Assembly: GCA_020627785.1 (NCBI GenBank)
Contig: JAHDGF010000008.1
Span: 63,524-122,893 of the forward strand
DNA: 59,370 nucleotides
Source of the DNA: Saprospiraceae bacterium
GTDB lineage: Bacteria > Bacteroidota > Bacteroidia > Chitinophagales > Saprospiraceae
Reading direction: 5' to 3'
Part shown: positions 25,578-35,800 of the stretch, one piece after another
How the letters are laid out: every line of letters starts with the position of its first letter
How positions within the stretch are numbered: the first letter of the stretch is position 1
Translations under genes and position numbers: made by a program
Notes under the pieces: model-generated
Seen by the model: the letters and a program-made list of their open reading frames with translations, nothing else
Told to the model about the DNA's origin: nothing
Databases searched by the model: none

Positions 25578-27076
25578 ATCTTCAAAAATTTATTATATCC
25601 AAAATATAGTCCTGCTCCCAAAACTAAGACTAAGAATATTTTTAGTTGACCACCTATTAGTTGACCTTTTTCACCTGAAGCTTCAGCAACTCTAATATAG
25701 TCTTGACTTTGAGGTGTGAAAATAGTTATACCATCTTCAGTTTCAACATACCATTCATATATTCCAGCATCAAGACTTAAGCCTGATAAATCCGTTTGAC
25801 TACTTCCAGAGCTCGATATTCTATATCTTTGTTTATTGATTGAGCCTTGTCTTCTTAGAACTAATTTTTTCATTTCTGAACCGTAAGCAGTCAGATGAAT
25901 GGTTTGACTTATCCTATCATATCTGTAGTTAAGGATACGATTGTCTTGTTCTGACAAAAGTTCTTCTTGAACAACTTCAATCGGTTCAGATGATCTACTT
26001 GACCCTGAATAACCTGAGCTACTTCCAGAGCTAGAACCGGATGATCTTCCTCTGCCAGAATTTTTTTCATTTTGTGCAGCTAAAATTTTATTCTTTTCTT
26101 GACGCACGATTCCTATGTGATTCCCCCTCGGATATTGTTGTTCATAAAGAGTAATGAACCGCATTTTATCTTTTTCGTTGTCCTCGTATACAATGAGAAT
26201 TTTGTAAATATCTTCTTTGTAGGGACAGGTGCCAGCGTTGAGACAAAAAGGCTCACTCAAATATGATTCACAAGCAGATAATGCTTTTGAATACAAGCCA
26301 TTGGAAATCAAATTTTGGATTGTTTTGAATTCTGTTTTAGGATTCTTTTGCTTCCCTTTTACTTTTCTTCCTCCTTCCTTTAACTTTGGAATCATCGCTT
26401 GAGCTTCTTTGTACATATCTGCATTAGAACCTCTATATTTTTGTACAAATAGTTCTAGTAGATTTACACGTGTCGGAATGTTGGTTTCAGCCATGATATT
26501 GGCGTATTCTTCTTTCATTCCAGCGTAGGTATCTCTTAATTGAGCGATCCCCTTATTGGCCATAATATTGATGGTCACTTTGTGATATTCTGTCATTTGA
26601 TTGGGAAGAACAAATTGGGGATCCAGAGTACCTATTCTAAAGCTTGTCGAAACCTCTCTTTGATCATCGTTTTCAGAATTTGGTTGCATCTGAAAAACCA
26701 ATTCTGTCTCAGAAGCGGAAGCGTTTTTTGATTTATTAAATAATTCTAAGGCTCCATTGACATGACTAAATATGAAAGGACCCATATTAGATGGTTGGTC
26801 AATGATTAGCTTAAAATCATTGTTGTGCTTTTTCTTTTTGTCTTTGAATTCTAACTGAGAGTATTTAATGATGAGCATTATTTTCTCATCCATTTTTTGT
26901 GGAACAATGGTATTGTTCATTTCTTTCAGCAAATACCGTTGATCATTCATTTCAACAAAAAAATCAATACGCACTTGGCCTATATCCTTTTTAGAATATT
27001 CAAATGTTTTTGTTGTCTGAGAATGAAGTTGGAAGAAGCTGCTCAGTAATATTGTTGTAAGTAAGAAGAATCTCAC
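25574..27076 (-). CDS. Single-pass periplasmic protein of the ubiquitin-like operon
   Basis: A 500-residue protein with a signal peptide (residues 1-19), a long periplasmic part, a Ser/Gly linker near residues 345-365, a beta-sandwich-like domain (residues 385-465), and a C-terminal membrane helix (IFLVLVLGAGLYFGYNKF) with a few cytoplasmic residues. A segment with C-x5-CPYKEDI and FITLYEQQYP aligns by eye with the CKRQRISCAHKE and FIKICEQFLD segment of the JAMM protein encoded next to it, so the periplasmic parts of the two are probably related. It overlaps the JAMM gene by 4 nt and starts 1 bp after the E2 gene. Function unknown; it may be a partner or sensor of the isopeptidase. Confidence 0.8.
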   Translation of the reverse strand: MRFFLLTTILLSSFFQLHSQTTKTFEYSKKDIGQVRIDFFVEMNDQRYLLKEMNNTIVPQKMDEKIMLIIKYSQLEFKDKKKKHNNDFKLIIDQPSNMGPFIFSHVNGALELFNKSKNASASETELVFQMQPNSENDDQREVSTSFRIGTLDPQFVLPNQMTEYHKVTINIMANKGIAQLRDTYAGMKEEYANIMAETNIPTRVNLLELFVQKYRGSNADMYKEAQAMIPKLKEGGRKVKGKQKNPKTEFKTIQNLISNGLYSKALSACESYLSEPFCLNAGTCPYKEDIYKILIVYEDNEKDKMRFITLYEQQYPRGNHIGIVRQEKNKILAAQNEKNSGRGRSSGSSSGSSSGYSGSSRSSEPIEVVQEELLSEQDNRILNYRYDRISQTIHLTAYGSEMKKLVLRRQGSINKQRYRISSSGSSQTDLSGLSLDAGIYEWYVETEDGITIFTPQSQDYIRVAEASGEKGQLIGGQLKIFLVLVLGAGLYFGYNKFLKI

Positions 27077-27077
27077 C

Positions 27078-27776
27078 CTAGCTAATTTTTATTTTCGATT
27101 TTACTTTAATTCTTTTATCGTCTTTCGGCTCTTCTTTATCTGGTTTTGGAGTTTTACTACTTTTAAGCCGAATGTCTAAAATGTTTATTTTGTTTGTTTG
27201 ATTTCTCGAATTTTCCCATTCATTAGAGGCTTCCATAAGCGGTCTGCTGTCTGTTGCAATGCCTTTGGATTTATCTACAATTTCATTTGGTTCGGCATAA
27301 TTTTTAATCCATTTAGCCACAATTGGGTCTTCAGGATATGGTTGAATTTGCTCTGCATGATAGTTTTTGTATTGAAGCATCTCACCAATTTGTTCAACGA
27401 GCAAATCTAGCGTATGCCAGAAACCTAAAACGTGTGCATTAATACAAATATGTCCTTCAAATTTTCCAGAAGACCGAATGTTCGGATGCCAAGTTTTAGT
27501 GGTAGCATAACATGAAGGGGAGGATAGCATTGGATAACCTTGAGGGAGAATAATTTTTACTTTATGTTCCTCTCCGTAGATTGGGCTTTGATCTTCATTA
27601 ATCCCTACAATACTTTTCACCTTATAGGTAACCTCATATTCACTAGGAGGTAGAACATCGCTTCCGTTTAATCCTTTGAATTCAACCAAAGGACTATTTT
27701 CACAAAAATTAGTCAACAACTGAAGATCCATCTCTAGTCTTTTATACCATGGATCTTTATAATTTTTTTTCATCAT
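27078..27776 (-). CDS. E2-like ubiquitin-conjugating enzyme
   Basis: A 232-residue protein whose first 160 residues follow the UBC fold. After the N-terminal helix and beta-meander comes LPQGYPMLSSPSC (80s), then the E2 hallmark WHPNI (residues 96-100), then GHICIN with the expected catalytic Cys111, then FWHTLDLLVEQIGEML, matching the W-P-x-L-x3-L helix of E2s. The HPN asparagine that stabilises the oxyanion is kept (N99). From residue 165 it has a tail with Pro/Asp/Lys and RIKVKSKIKIS at the end. It overlaps the Ubl gene by 4 nt. No RING-type E3 is seen in the window, so this E2 may choose targets itself. Confidence 0.9.
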   Translation of the reverse strand: MMKKNYKDPWYKRLEMDLQLLTNFCENSPLVEFKGLNGSDVLPPSEYEVTYKVKSIVGINEDQSPIYGEEHKVKIILPQGYPMLSSPSCYATTKTWHPNIRSSGKFEGHICINAHVLGFWHTLDLLVEQIGEMLQYKNYHAEQIQPYPEDPIVAKWIKNYAEPNEIVDKSKGIATDSRPLMEASNEWENSRNQTNKINILDIRLKSSKTPKPDKEEPKDDKRIKVKSKIKIS

Positions 27777-28048
27777 CCGGCAATGACTTTAGGTATCATC
27801 ATGAGTATATCACCATTTTGTACCTGGGCAGCGTCTAAGGTTTCATCTTCCTTGACTGCGTCATTTTTACCTTTTGGAATAAGTTGGTATGCAATTGGAT
27901 TTCCTTGTTGATCAACCCGTGGAATTCCCAGACCTGCATCCAGTAACGTATCGATAATATCTTTTGGAGTCGCAGCTAAAGGTAGACTTACATCAATGTC
28001 ATCCGCATTTGGCATCAACCTTACAACTACATTAATTTCTTTGCTCAT
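27773..28048 (-). CDS. YukD/EsaB-like ubiquitin-like protein ending in Gly
   Basis: A 91-residue beta-grasp protein. The pattern DIDVSLPLAATPKDIIDTLLDAG, then YQLIPKGKN, then DETLDAAQVQNGDILMMIP is that of the YukD/EsaB ubiquitin-like family (T-L-x-x-A-x-V-x-x-G-D-I-L). It ends in PKVIAG, so Gly91 is exposed for adenylation without trimming. The gene sits directly between the E1 (0 bp gap) and the E2 (4-nt overlap). EsaB/YukD proteins usually belong to type VII secretion; here no EccC-type ATPase or WXG100 protein is present and the adjoining E1, E2 and JAMM genes argue for covalent conjugation. Confidence 0.9.
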   Translation of the reverse strand: MSKEINVVVRLMPNADDIDVSLPLAATPKDIIDTLLDAGLGIPRVDQQGNPIAYQLIPKGKNDAVKEDETLDAAQVQNGDILMMIPKVIAG

Positions 28049-29212
28049 TTAATAATGGTCTTTGTTTAGTTCGTAATAATGAATTCCATCTTTGAGATAT
28101 ATTTCTAATATATCAAATTTGGAAAAACCTAAGTTTTCTAAACTTACGTTTTTTGAGGTAAAATTTTGGTCTATTGTTATTAGAAATTCAGTCATTATAA
28201 GCTCCTCATCTTCACTGATTCCATGTTTTTCTTTGAATTTTGAATTCAATTCATACTGAGGTATCAGGCCATTAATTTCAACTTCTGACCTGCTTGAAAC
28301 GATGGTTTTTGCCAACTTACTTTTAAGTTTTATTTGATATTGGCCAACTTCGTTAGATTGAAACATGAATCGTTCCAAATCTGATAATGAATCCTTATAA
28401 CTTAGATTACTTTGTTCAATAAGTTCTATATGACTGTGGCTTCCACAATCATCTTTGATGGGAAGATAATTAAGATTTAGCATAGTATTGGACATGCCTT
28501 CGTAAAAAATGTGACAATCATCCATTATTTTATCAGAATAACCATGAATTACCTTCAATGCCTCCTGAGTTTGTAGTGCTCCTATCATCGAAGCTGAAAT
28601 TGGTGTGGTCGGAATTCGACCTTGCGCATAATTCTGTTTAGCAACATCTGCACAGCCTAGTTTGAATCTAATATTTTTCCACTCAAGTTCTGTAAGCGAA
28701 CATTCGTAACAGTTTTTAGACGGGTTGTATACGGCCATGGTGCCAATTAAGTTTTCAATCGCACCGTCTATCCAAATTTTTTCAACCTTGTAACAGGCTC
28801 TATTAATTTCCAAACGGACCAATCGATTATCTGTACAGGAAATGATCACGTCCATTGAATTAATAAGTCCTAAACCTACTCTTCCAAATTCCAAAGGAAT
28901 GGCCGTGACTTGAACATTTTCATTGATTTCAATGAGTGCTTTTTTAGCTGCTTCAACTTTTAATGTTTTCATTTCAGCATCCTTCTGCCTGTAAAGCACA
29001 GATCTTGATAGGTTTGAATATTCAATAATATCGAAATCTACAATGTAGATATGACCTACATTTAGCAAGGCTAAATTTTTTAGAACCTCATTACCAAGTG
29101 CCCCTGCACCCACCACTAGTACTCTCGCCTCTCTTACCTTTTCTTCTTTCCACCAGGATAAAAACTTGTATGTTGAGCTCCAATCATTATTGTTCGCATT
29201 TATTTTGAGCAT
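28049..29212 (-). CDS. E1-like (ThiF/MoeB/UBA superfamily) activating enzyme
   Basis: A 387-residue adenylating enzyme. The Rossmann ATP loop is GAGALGNEVLKNL (35-47), followed by DFDIIEYSNLSR (59-70) with the usual Asp and the N-x-x-R, and CTDNRLVR (126-133). A CYEC pair (168-171) could bind zinc together with C/H residues near 253. Cys187 in LGCADV stands where ThiF-type enzymes place their thioester cysteine, before TTPISASMIGALQTQEALK. Residues 240-387 are an extra domain ending in FDILEIYL, perhaps E2- or Ubl-binding. First gene of the five-gene minus operon; only 46 bp separate it from the divergent envelope operon. No ThiS/MoaD genes are near, so cofactor biosynthesis is unlikely. Confidence 0.92.
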   Translation of the reverse strand: MLKINANNNDWSSTYKFLSWWKEEKVREARVLVVGAGALGNEVLKNLALLNVGHIYIVDFDIIEYSNLSRSVLYRQKDAEMKTLKVEAAKKALIEINENVQVTAIPLEFGRVGLGLINSMDVIISCTDNRLVRLEINRACYKVEKIWIDGAIENLIGTMAVYNPSKNCYECSLTELEWKNIRFKLGCADVAKQNYAQGRIPTTPISASMIGALQTQEALKVIHGYSDKIMDDCHIFYEGMSNTMLNLNYLPIKDDCGSHSHIELIEQSNLSYKDSLSDLERFMFQSNEVGQYQIKLKSKLAKTIVSSRSEVEINGLIPQYELNSKFKEKHGISEDEELIMTEFLITIDQNFTSKNVSLENLGFSKFDILEIYLKDGIHYYELNKDHY

Positions 29213-29258
29213 TCTCTAATTTATGATTATTTTTTGAACTAAAATTAATTTTACCAGC

Positions 29259-30491
29259 ATGGAAATAAAATGGAATTTAAATTCGAGATTGAAATTACTA
29301 GTCAACCTAGGTTATATTTGGAACAGACTCAAACTATATCTAGGAGTATCTTGTTTCTCGCTGGTTTTAATTTGCAGTCTACTAAACAGTAATGCAATAA
29401 TAGCCCAGGAAGACGATGATATGTTGAAAGAAAGACGCACGGATTTATATTATGGCTGGAATAATGAGTATGAGGTAGGAGCTCAATTTATGGCCTTAGG
29501 TTTTTCTAATCCACCAGCCGGTAAAGGAGGTGGTCAATTGTCAGGTGGACTAAATCTTAGGGCCAGCCTTATAAAAAATGATATATATCACATTTGGGAA
29601 AATGAAGGCTTTATAAATCTAAACTTTCAAAGGAAAGGAGATGAAGTATTAAACTTTGAAGACTTCAGAGACTCCACAATGTTTTTCAATCCGTTGGTTA
29701 GAACTCAAGATGCTCCATGGACAAAGAATCAAGATGAGTTCAGGGCATCTAGTAAATACTCTTGGCGTACAAACAGTGATACAAGAATTTATTATTCTGG
29801 ATTTACCAAATTAAGAACACAAATATTAAATTCTTATGGAGCGGATAGAGAAAGAAACTATAGTGGAAGTTATGCTAAAAACTATGGGGATAACTTGACG
29901 AAAAACTCTGCTTTCATGGCTCCAGGGGTTTGGACGACAGGTCTTGGTCTTGAGTATAGAGATAAATACAATCAATATTCTATCTTTTATTCACCAGCAA
30001 CCTATAAGGCGATCATTGTTCTTAATGATGAGATTGCAGAGTTGGCAGCCATAAATGAAGTTATGGAGTTTAATCCGATGACTTTAATGGATGAGTTAGT
30101 CAATGACCATGAGGGAAGTTTGCATGGGAATCCTCAAGAATATAGTAGAGAAGATGATGATGTTTTTAATGTAAAAAAAATTAGACATCAGGTTGGTTCT
30201 CAATTGTTAGCAAGATATGAAGGGGACATTATTCCTGAAAAACTAACGGTTAATAGTGACCTGGATGTTTTTATTGATTATCTAGGACAAAGTCTAACTT
30301 TTGACGTTGACTGGCAAAATGAAATTAGTTATATAATTATTGGTGGATTGGCTGTTAACTTGACGGTCGATTTATTTCATGATAAAGATGTTCCCTTAAC
30401 TTTTGTTGATGATAATGGGAACACAACATTAGAACGAAGGGGTGTATTTATAACGCATAGATTTTCGATTTCTTACAATGACACATTTTAG
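29259..30491 (+). CDS. Outer-membrane beta-barrel protein (DUF3078-like)
   Basis: A 410-residue protein. The signal sequence is long, with a 30-residue N-region before the hydrophobic stretch (YLGVSCFSLVLICSLLNSNAIIAQ); a shorter start could exist but no better ATG is seen. The mature part has many strands of the type GGQLSGGLNLRASLI, YSWRTNSDTRIYYSG, GVWTTGLGLEYRDKYNQYSIFYSP and ends FITHRFSISYNDTF, an aromatic barrel end. The strand pattern resembles DUF3078 barrels of Bacteroidota. It is the first gene of the long plus operon and overlaps the VWA/FHA gene by 14 nt. It would be the outer-membrane part of the predicted machine. Confidence 0.75.
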   Translation: MEIKWNLNSRLKLLVNLGYIWNRLKLYLGVSCFSLVLICSLLNSNAIIAQEDDDMLKERRTDLYYGWNNEYEVGAQFMALGFSNPPAGKGGGQLSGGLNLRASLIKNDIYHIWENEGFINLNFQRKGDEVLNFEDFRDSTMFFNPLVRTQDAPWTKNQDEFRASSKYSWRTNSDTRIYYSGFTKLRTQILNSYGADRERNYSGSYAKNYGDNLTKNSAFMAPGVWTTGLGLEYRDKYNQYSIFYSPATYKAIIVLNDEIAELAAINEVMEFNPMTLMDELVNDHEGSLHGNPQEYSREDDDVFNVKKIRHQVGSQLLARYEGDIIPEKLTVNSDLDVFIDYLGQSLTFDVDWQNEISYIIIGGLAVNLTVDLFHDKDVPLTFVDDNGNTTLERRGVFITHRFSISYNDTF

Positions 30492-32796
30492 ACGACTTAC
30501 TTCCATATTGATAGCTACCTTCTTTGGTAGTATTTCCTTATTTGGTCAGGCCAATGAGCAGTTCCTAAAGGGATTGAGCCACATACACTTCAATCCCGTA
30601 GATCATGAGCTTAAAATTGAATTGGAAACCCAAGGAGATCGTGCATCAAAAAAAATAGTGAAGGACCAAGCTAACTTTGACCTTTATATTACCTCCAATG
30701 GAAACAAGGAAAAGATTAGCAATTTTAAATTAAGGCCTTCGCTAAGTCGGGATTCTAAAAATGATATAAAAAATATATTAGTTGTATTAGATGTCGGGGG
30801 CTCCATGACGGAAGAGGACTTAACCAAAGGTTATGATCTAATTACCAATGGAATTCAGCAGTTGTCGGGGAGAGGAGATGCAGCAATCACATATTCTGTA
30901 TTGAACGACCGGTTGGAAATATGTGGAGGACAACAACGATTCAAAAATTTTCTTGAAACTCAATTAACACAACGATCTGAAACTTCTGACTTTCGTCAAA
31001 TTTTTCTAAACAAAAGAATAGAACAAACAGACATTATAGTACTGATTTCTGATGGGTACTTTTCAAAGAATAGTAAAAAGAAAAAGGAGGGATTTCCTGG
31101 GTCTGATGACTTTAAAAATTCCATCAACTCTTTCGGTAGTTTAAATATTTATACAATTGGGCTTGGTTATAATTCTGACTTTTTATTAAATGTACCTGAG
31201 TGGACCAGTGATCTAGCAGACAACTATTCTAACAAAGGAATTTCAAGTCATCTTCAAAAAGAATTAAGTTCTACCAACTTTCAATATTCAAACAAACTTT
31301 ATTTAACCATACCTAACTACGTTATAAAGGATCGAAATCCTGAAATTGGTTTTACTTATCTGGATGGATTTAATGTTCCATTTACTTCGATTGATATTCC
31401 AATCAACATGCCTAGTTACTATGGTTTGGATTTTGTTGAAGGAATGAAATTGCCTTTAATAATAAGCCTAGCATTGTTGGCACTGATCTTTCTTGCTTTG
31501 CCTGTGTATACACAGTATAGATTTAAGAAGGAGAATATTTTTAATTACGGGGATGTTAAAAAGAAAAATGTAACAAATAGAGACCCATTAACCCTTGCAC
31601 CACTTGAGTGTAATGATCAAGTAGTGATGATCGGAGAAAAAATGATGCTTTTAGATACATGGAGATATCTAAAAAAATCAAGTGATGCTGATTTGGCAAA
31701 GGATCACTCGGAATTCTTTAAATCAGATGTTGAAACCAGTTTGTTTAAACACAACGATACTAGATTCAAATCACTCTATTGGATTTGGTTTGGAATCATA
31801 GGATCAACAGTTGGATGGTCAGTTTTTGAAGCATTAGAGTTTTTCTTAAACATAGGAATTGAGAACTTAGCTTTTTCGGCTGCCGGTTTTAAACCACTTT
31901 CCAATGTCCCTTTTATACACAACGTTTTACTTGCTCTCGTTTTTCCTTTTATACTAATTTCCATTTTTTCAGGCTTCTTAGTAGCTAAAAACTATGTAAG
32001 CTCTTGGGTTGATCTTGCAAAATATACAACTATAAGTATTGTTGGCTTTTTATTGATCAATGCTCTAGGATCTATCCTTGTACATTTTTTAAGTTTAGAA
32101 GGAATACTTTCGGATGTACTTTACGTTGCCTTGAATGCACTTACATTTATGGCGCTCTTAGCTCTTGTTACGAGTAAGAATTTGAAAGAACTCATAAAGC
32201 CAAGTATCTTTTTCCTTTTGGCAACTGCCATTGGTTTTTTAGTTATCCCGCAGTTAGTTGGTAGTAACTTAATTATAAGATATGTTTCTTGTTTATTGCC
32301 AGGACTTGGCGCAGGACTCGCAGTAGCCTCTCTTTTCGAATTTAAGGACAAATATGCACTTCGGGTATTATCTCCGGAAGGCTTTAGAGGTATCCAAACA
32401 GAATTGATCGAAAAAGAATTAAAAGGCAAGAAGTCTTATGATGTGGGAAGAAACCCTAATGCAAATATTTATGTAAAATGGATTGATTTTGAAATCAAAG
32501 AGGAACACGCTGCTTTAAAATATATGAACGGTAATTATGTAATTTTTCCTCAGGATGGATCATTATATGTAAATAATAAAGAGGTATTTGACCAGAAAAT
32601 ACTTAAGCCTAAAGATGTAATTTCCTTTGGTCCTTCAAAGGTAACTGAATTAGTTTTTGATATCTTTATAGATAAGTCACAAAACCCAAAAACACCGCCA
32701 AATAAGCCAGGTAAACAAAGTCTTAAAGATGAAAACGTTGCGGTTGAACCGAAGGATGTGAAAACAATGATAAAAATTAATAAAGTATCTAAATAG
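30478..32796 (+). CDS. VWA, polytopic and FHA-like membrane protein
   Basis: A 772-residue inner-membrane protein. Order: signal-like segment (1-23); periplasmic VWA domain starting at residue 98 with ILVVLDVGGSMTEEDL (DxGxS, the first MIDAS Ser replaced by Gly); a membrane segment near 324-343; a cytoplasmic stretch; about six membrane segments between 434 and 618; and a C-terminal cytoplasmic FHA-like domain (640-745) with YDVGRNPNA, EEHAALKYMNG and VNNKEVF. The Arg and His of the FHA fold are kept but the phosphate-contact Ser is not obvious. It overlaps the barrel gene upstream and is 6 bp from the next. Likely a scaffold or gate connecting periplasm and cytoplasm. Confidence 0.82.
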   Translation: MTHFRRLTSILIATFFGSISLFGQANEQFLKGLSHIHFNPVDHELKIELETQGDRASKKIVKDQANFDLYITSNGNKEKISNFKLRPSLSRDSKNDIKNILVVLDVGGSMTEEDLTKGYDLITNGIQQLSGRGDAAITYSVLNDRLEICGGQQRFKNFLETQLTQRSETSDFRQIFLNKRIEQTDIIVLISDGYFSKNSKKKKEGFPGSDDFKNSINSFGSLNIYTIGLGYNSDFLLNVPEWTSDLADNYSNKGISSHLQKELSSTNFQYSNKLYLTIPNYVIKDRNPEIGFTYLDGFNVPFTSIDIPINMPSYYGLDFVEGMKLPLIISLALLALIFLALPVYTQYRFKKENIFNYGDVKKKNVTNRDPLTLAPLECNDQVVMIGEKMMLLDTWRYLKKSSDADLAKDHSEFFKSDVETSLFKHNDTRFKSLYWIWFGIIGSTVGWSVFEALEFFLNIGIENLAFSAAGFKPLSNVPFIHNVLLALVFPFILISIFSGFLVAKNYVSSWVDLAKYTTISIVGFLLINALGSILVHFLSLEGILSDVLYVALNALTFMALLALVTSKNLKELIKPSIFFLLATAIGFLVIPQLVGSNLIIRYVSCLLPGLGAGLAVASLFEFKDKYALRVLSPEGFRGIQTELIEKELKGKKSYDVGRNPNANIYVKWIDFEIKEEHAALKYMNGNYVIFPQDGSLYVNNKEVFDQKILKPKDVISFGPSKVTELVFDIFIDKSQNPKTPPNKPGKQSLKDENVAVEPKDVKTMIKINKVSK

Positions 32797-32802
32797 TTTA
32801 TT

Positions 32803-35800
32803 ATGGGAGCCGAAGCTAATGATCTAAAGATATTTCAAGATTTGCAAAAGCAAAAAACTGATCTATACCGATCTATGGATAAATGCTTCACTCAAGTAAA
32901 AAATAGTGTAAGTGGTCAGAACCTATACAATGATGTTCTGAAAGCCGCAGAAGAGTTTGAAAACAATAAGATAAAAGTTCTTTTCCTTGGAGTGTCAGAA
33001 AAACTCAAAGAAATGTACCAGGCTAATCTTGAAGCTGGTGGAAATGAACACATAAATTTTTCATACAATATATTTGAAGGTGACCCATTAGAGTATGTGA
33101 TAAACTACAAAGAATATCCAGATATTTTAATTGGTGACAATGATCCAGAAGCATATGAAAAAATGCGGCGAAGATTTACACATTCTCAAATATTTGTAGT
33201 CGGCACACATGAAGATGAAAAAGTTGAAGAAACAGAAGAAATTGCGGCAGAGGCTGAGTTAGGTGAGTCCATTGAAGATCATCAAACGGTGTCTGGCGAT
33301 GAAGTTATGGAATTAGCGGTTAAAGACCCTGAAGAAGGAGAGGATGTTCCTTTAACTGATCGAGATCGCAGGCGTTTGGAAAGGGAGCAGAGAAGAATGG
33401 CAAAGAACAATTCTGCTAATTCAGAAAATGGTGCAGCTGATGGTATTTCAGATAGAGAAAGACGCCGACTTGAAAGAGAAAAAAGAAGAGCCGCAAAATC
33501 AGCTGATAATGGTGATGCAAGCGCAGCTAAAGAAAATGAATCGAATCTAACGGATAGAGAAAGACGCCGACTTGAAAGGGAAAAAAATAAAGCAAGTAAT
33601 GGCACGAGTAGTGAAACTAAATCAGATGAAAATTCTGAATCCAATCTTTCTGATCGAGAAAGGAGGAGGCTAGAAAGAGAAAAACGTCGGTCGGGAGCTA
33701 AAGCTACAGAAGCAAATAGTAACTCTTCCGCTGATGATACTAATCTAACGGATCGAGAAAGAAGACGTCTTGAAAGGCAAAAAGCCAAAGAACAGGAAAC
33801 CAATGAAACGGTTAGCACAAATGAGCCTGAAAAGGTAATTGAAGAACCTGAAACACCTCCACAATCTCAAGAGCCAATAGCAGAGCTTAAGGAAGAGCCA
33901 AAAGAAGAACCGCAAAAAGAAATGCTTGCTGAGGAAAGCAAGCAAGAAAATGATAACGGCCAGACAACACAAGATGAAACTCCTGAGTTGGAGGAAAAAG
34001 CGAAAGAAAGTAGTAATACTGAAAGATCAGAAAGACGAAGAGAAAAAAGAGAAGGAAGAGAAAGAAATAGGAATAGAGATAGAGGAGAAAGAAGCGAAAG
34101 AGGTGAGAGGCGAGAGAGAGGAGAAAGAGGTAGAAATTCAGATCAGAGTCCTTCCGATGGTTCTTCACAAGAGAATGCTGGAATAGTGCCAGTGCCTGTT
34201 CCAACCAGTAATTCTGCTCAAAAAGAATCAGCTAATTCTGGAGTAAGTCGAGTAGAAGAGAGAAGATCAAGAAGACAGGCTAGGCCAGAACAAAAAGTCA
34301 GAGAAAGTACTTCGGAAAGACTTAGGGCAAGTGAACGTCGAGAAAGAGATATGGTGCAGCCAAAGGCAAAAAAAGTATTAGACCTTAATGTAGATCCTAA
34401 AGAAATTAAAATTCCTAAGAATAAGTTTCTTACTAATGATTTACTTCTGAAGGATTTTATTGATGTAGGGAATATCAGAGATTCCACATTTATTCTGAAA
34501 AGTTACTACTCTAATAAGATTGGCCAGATTAGTAAATTGATGGAGTTTTTTGTGAAATCCAAAGAGGTTGAAGGTAAAAGAATCAAAGGTAAAATGATTC
34601 TCAATAACAAAGATCTTTCTGAAATTAGATCTACCGATACTCGAGGGATGTCCAGGGAATCTAGTAATGTGAAAGGGGATTTGAGTAAAAAAATTAGAAT
34701 CCTTCAAAGACAGTTTGAAGCCGAGTTAGATAAAGTCCAATTCGATGAAGAGGGATTTGTTCAATTAATCAAAAAAGAAATTTCAGACTATCAAGGACTG
34801 TTAGAAGTTGAGTCAGGAAAAACAATTACCATTGATATTTCTGATGGATATGCCAAGGATTTAGAAAGCAATGCTTTAAAAGGTTTAACTGACTTTGTTG
34901 AAGGTACTGCGAAAACAATCATTACGAATGTGACGAGCATTCAGAATGAACTTAAAAACTATCTGAAAGAAAAAAAGATCGAAGGTCCAATAATTCCTAA
35001 AGTATCTATGTCTGATATGCCAACTGAGGATTATTGTACTTTGGAACCTATTGAGACGGCAAATTTCACAAAGTCATTTAATAAGAAGGGCGGAATGTAT
35101 CAGCTTTTCATGGAATTAAGAACTCCAATGTTCATGATGATGCCTTTGATGATGGTCGGTAGTTTATTTGGTGCTCTATTGGTGGGGTCAGATAATGGTG
35201 CAATTTCTCCTAAAACTCACGATGAGTATGGAGAACAGATTGTAATGATTGATCGGTTTCCTGAATATTTTGCCCAAAACGGAACCAAAGAATTCATCAC
35301 TAGTTTTGAAGAGGTTGTCCAAAAGAAAGGAAGAGAGAGTAATTATTTCATTGGTAATTGGGCTTCGAATGGTGAAAGAAGGAAAAAGGAAACCTTTGAG
35401 TTAAACTATAAAGAACAAGGAGGGAAAGTTATTCTATTTGTCTCTGATTCTAGAGAAAAGGCTGTAGAACAATTGACCAGTTTCTATGATTCTAAATTAG
35501 GCGGTGGTAAGCGTGTAAGTATGGGTTATTCAGCCATTTTTGGGATCATTTCTAAGTATAGCCAATTTAGGTATTACATTTTCGGAGCTTTAATGTTGGC
35601 CATATTTATGTTCTCTAAAAAGAAGATAAAAGAGCAGGCACTTGAAAAAGAAGTGAACCTTGAAAAGGAAAGACGGAGTATTAAAAATAGTTTATCTCAA
35701 GGATTGGAAAGAGGGGTATCAACGCAGATTAGTTCGTGGAAAAGTTTCGTCAATGATTTTCTGAAAACCAAACAGGATATGTTGGTTGGGATTACAGAAA

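Noticed and set aside
23700..29212. Type II Bil (BilABCD) antiphage operon
   Set aside because: The Ubl is a single YukD-like domain rather than an ISG15-like double domain, and the JAMM protein is membrane-anchored; the relation is at superfamily level only.
28049..29212. MoeB or ThiF cofactor-biosynthesis enzyme
   Set aside because: No moaD, thiS, moaE or thiG neighbour; the adjoining E2 and JAMM genes favour protein conjugation.
33282..33818. 178-residue Ser/Leu-rich minus-strand frame
   Set aside because: Antisense of the RRRLERE repeat region, with composition typical of a shadow frame.
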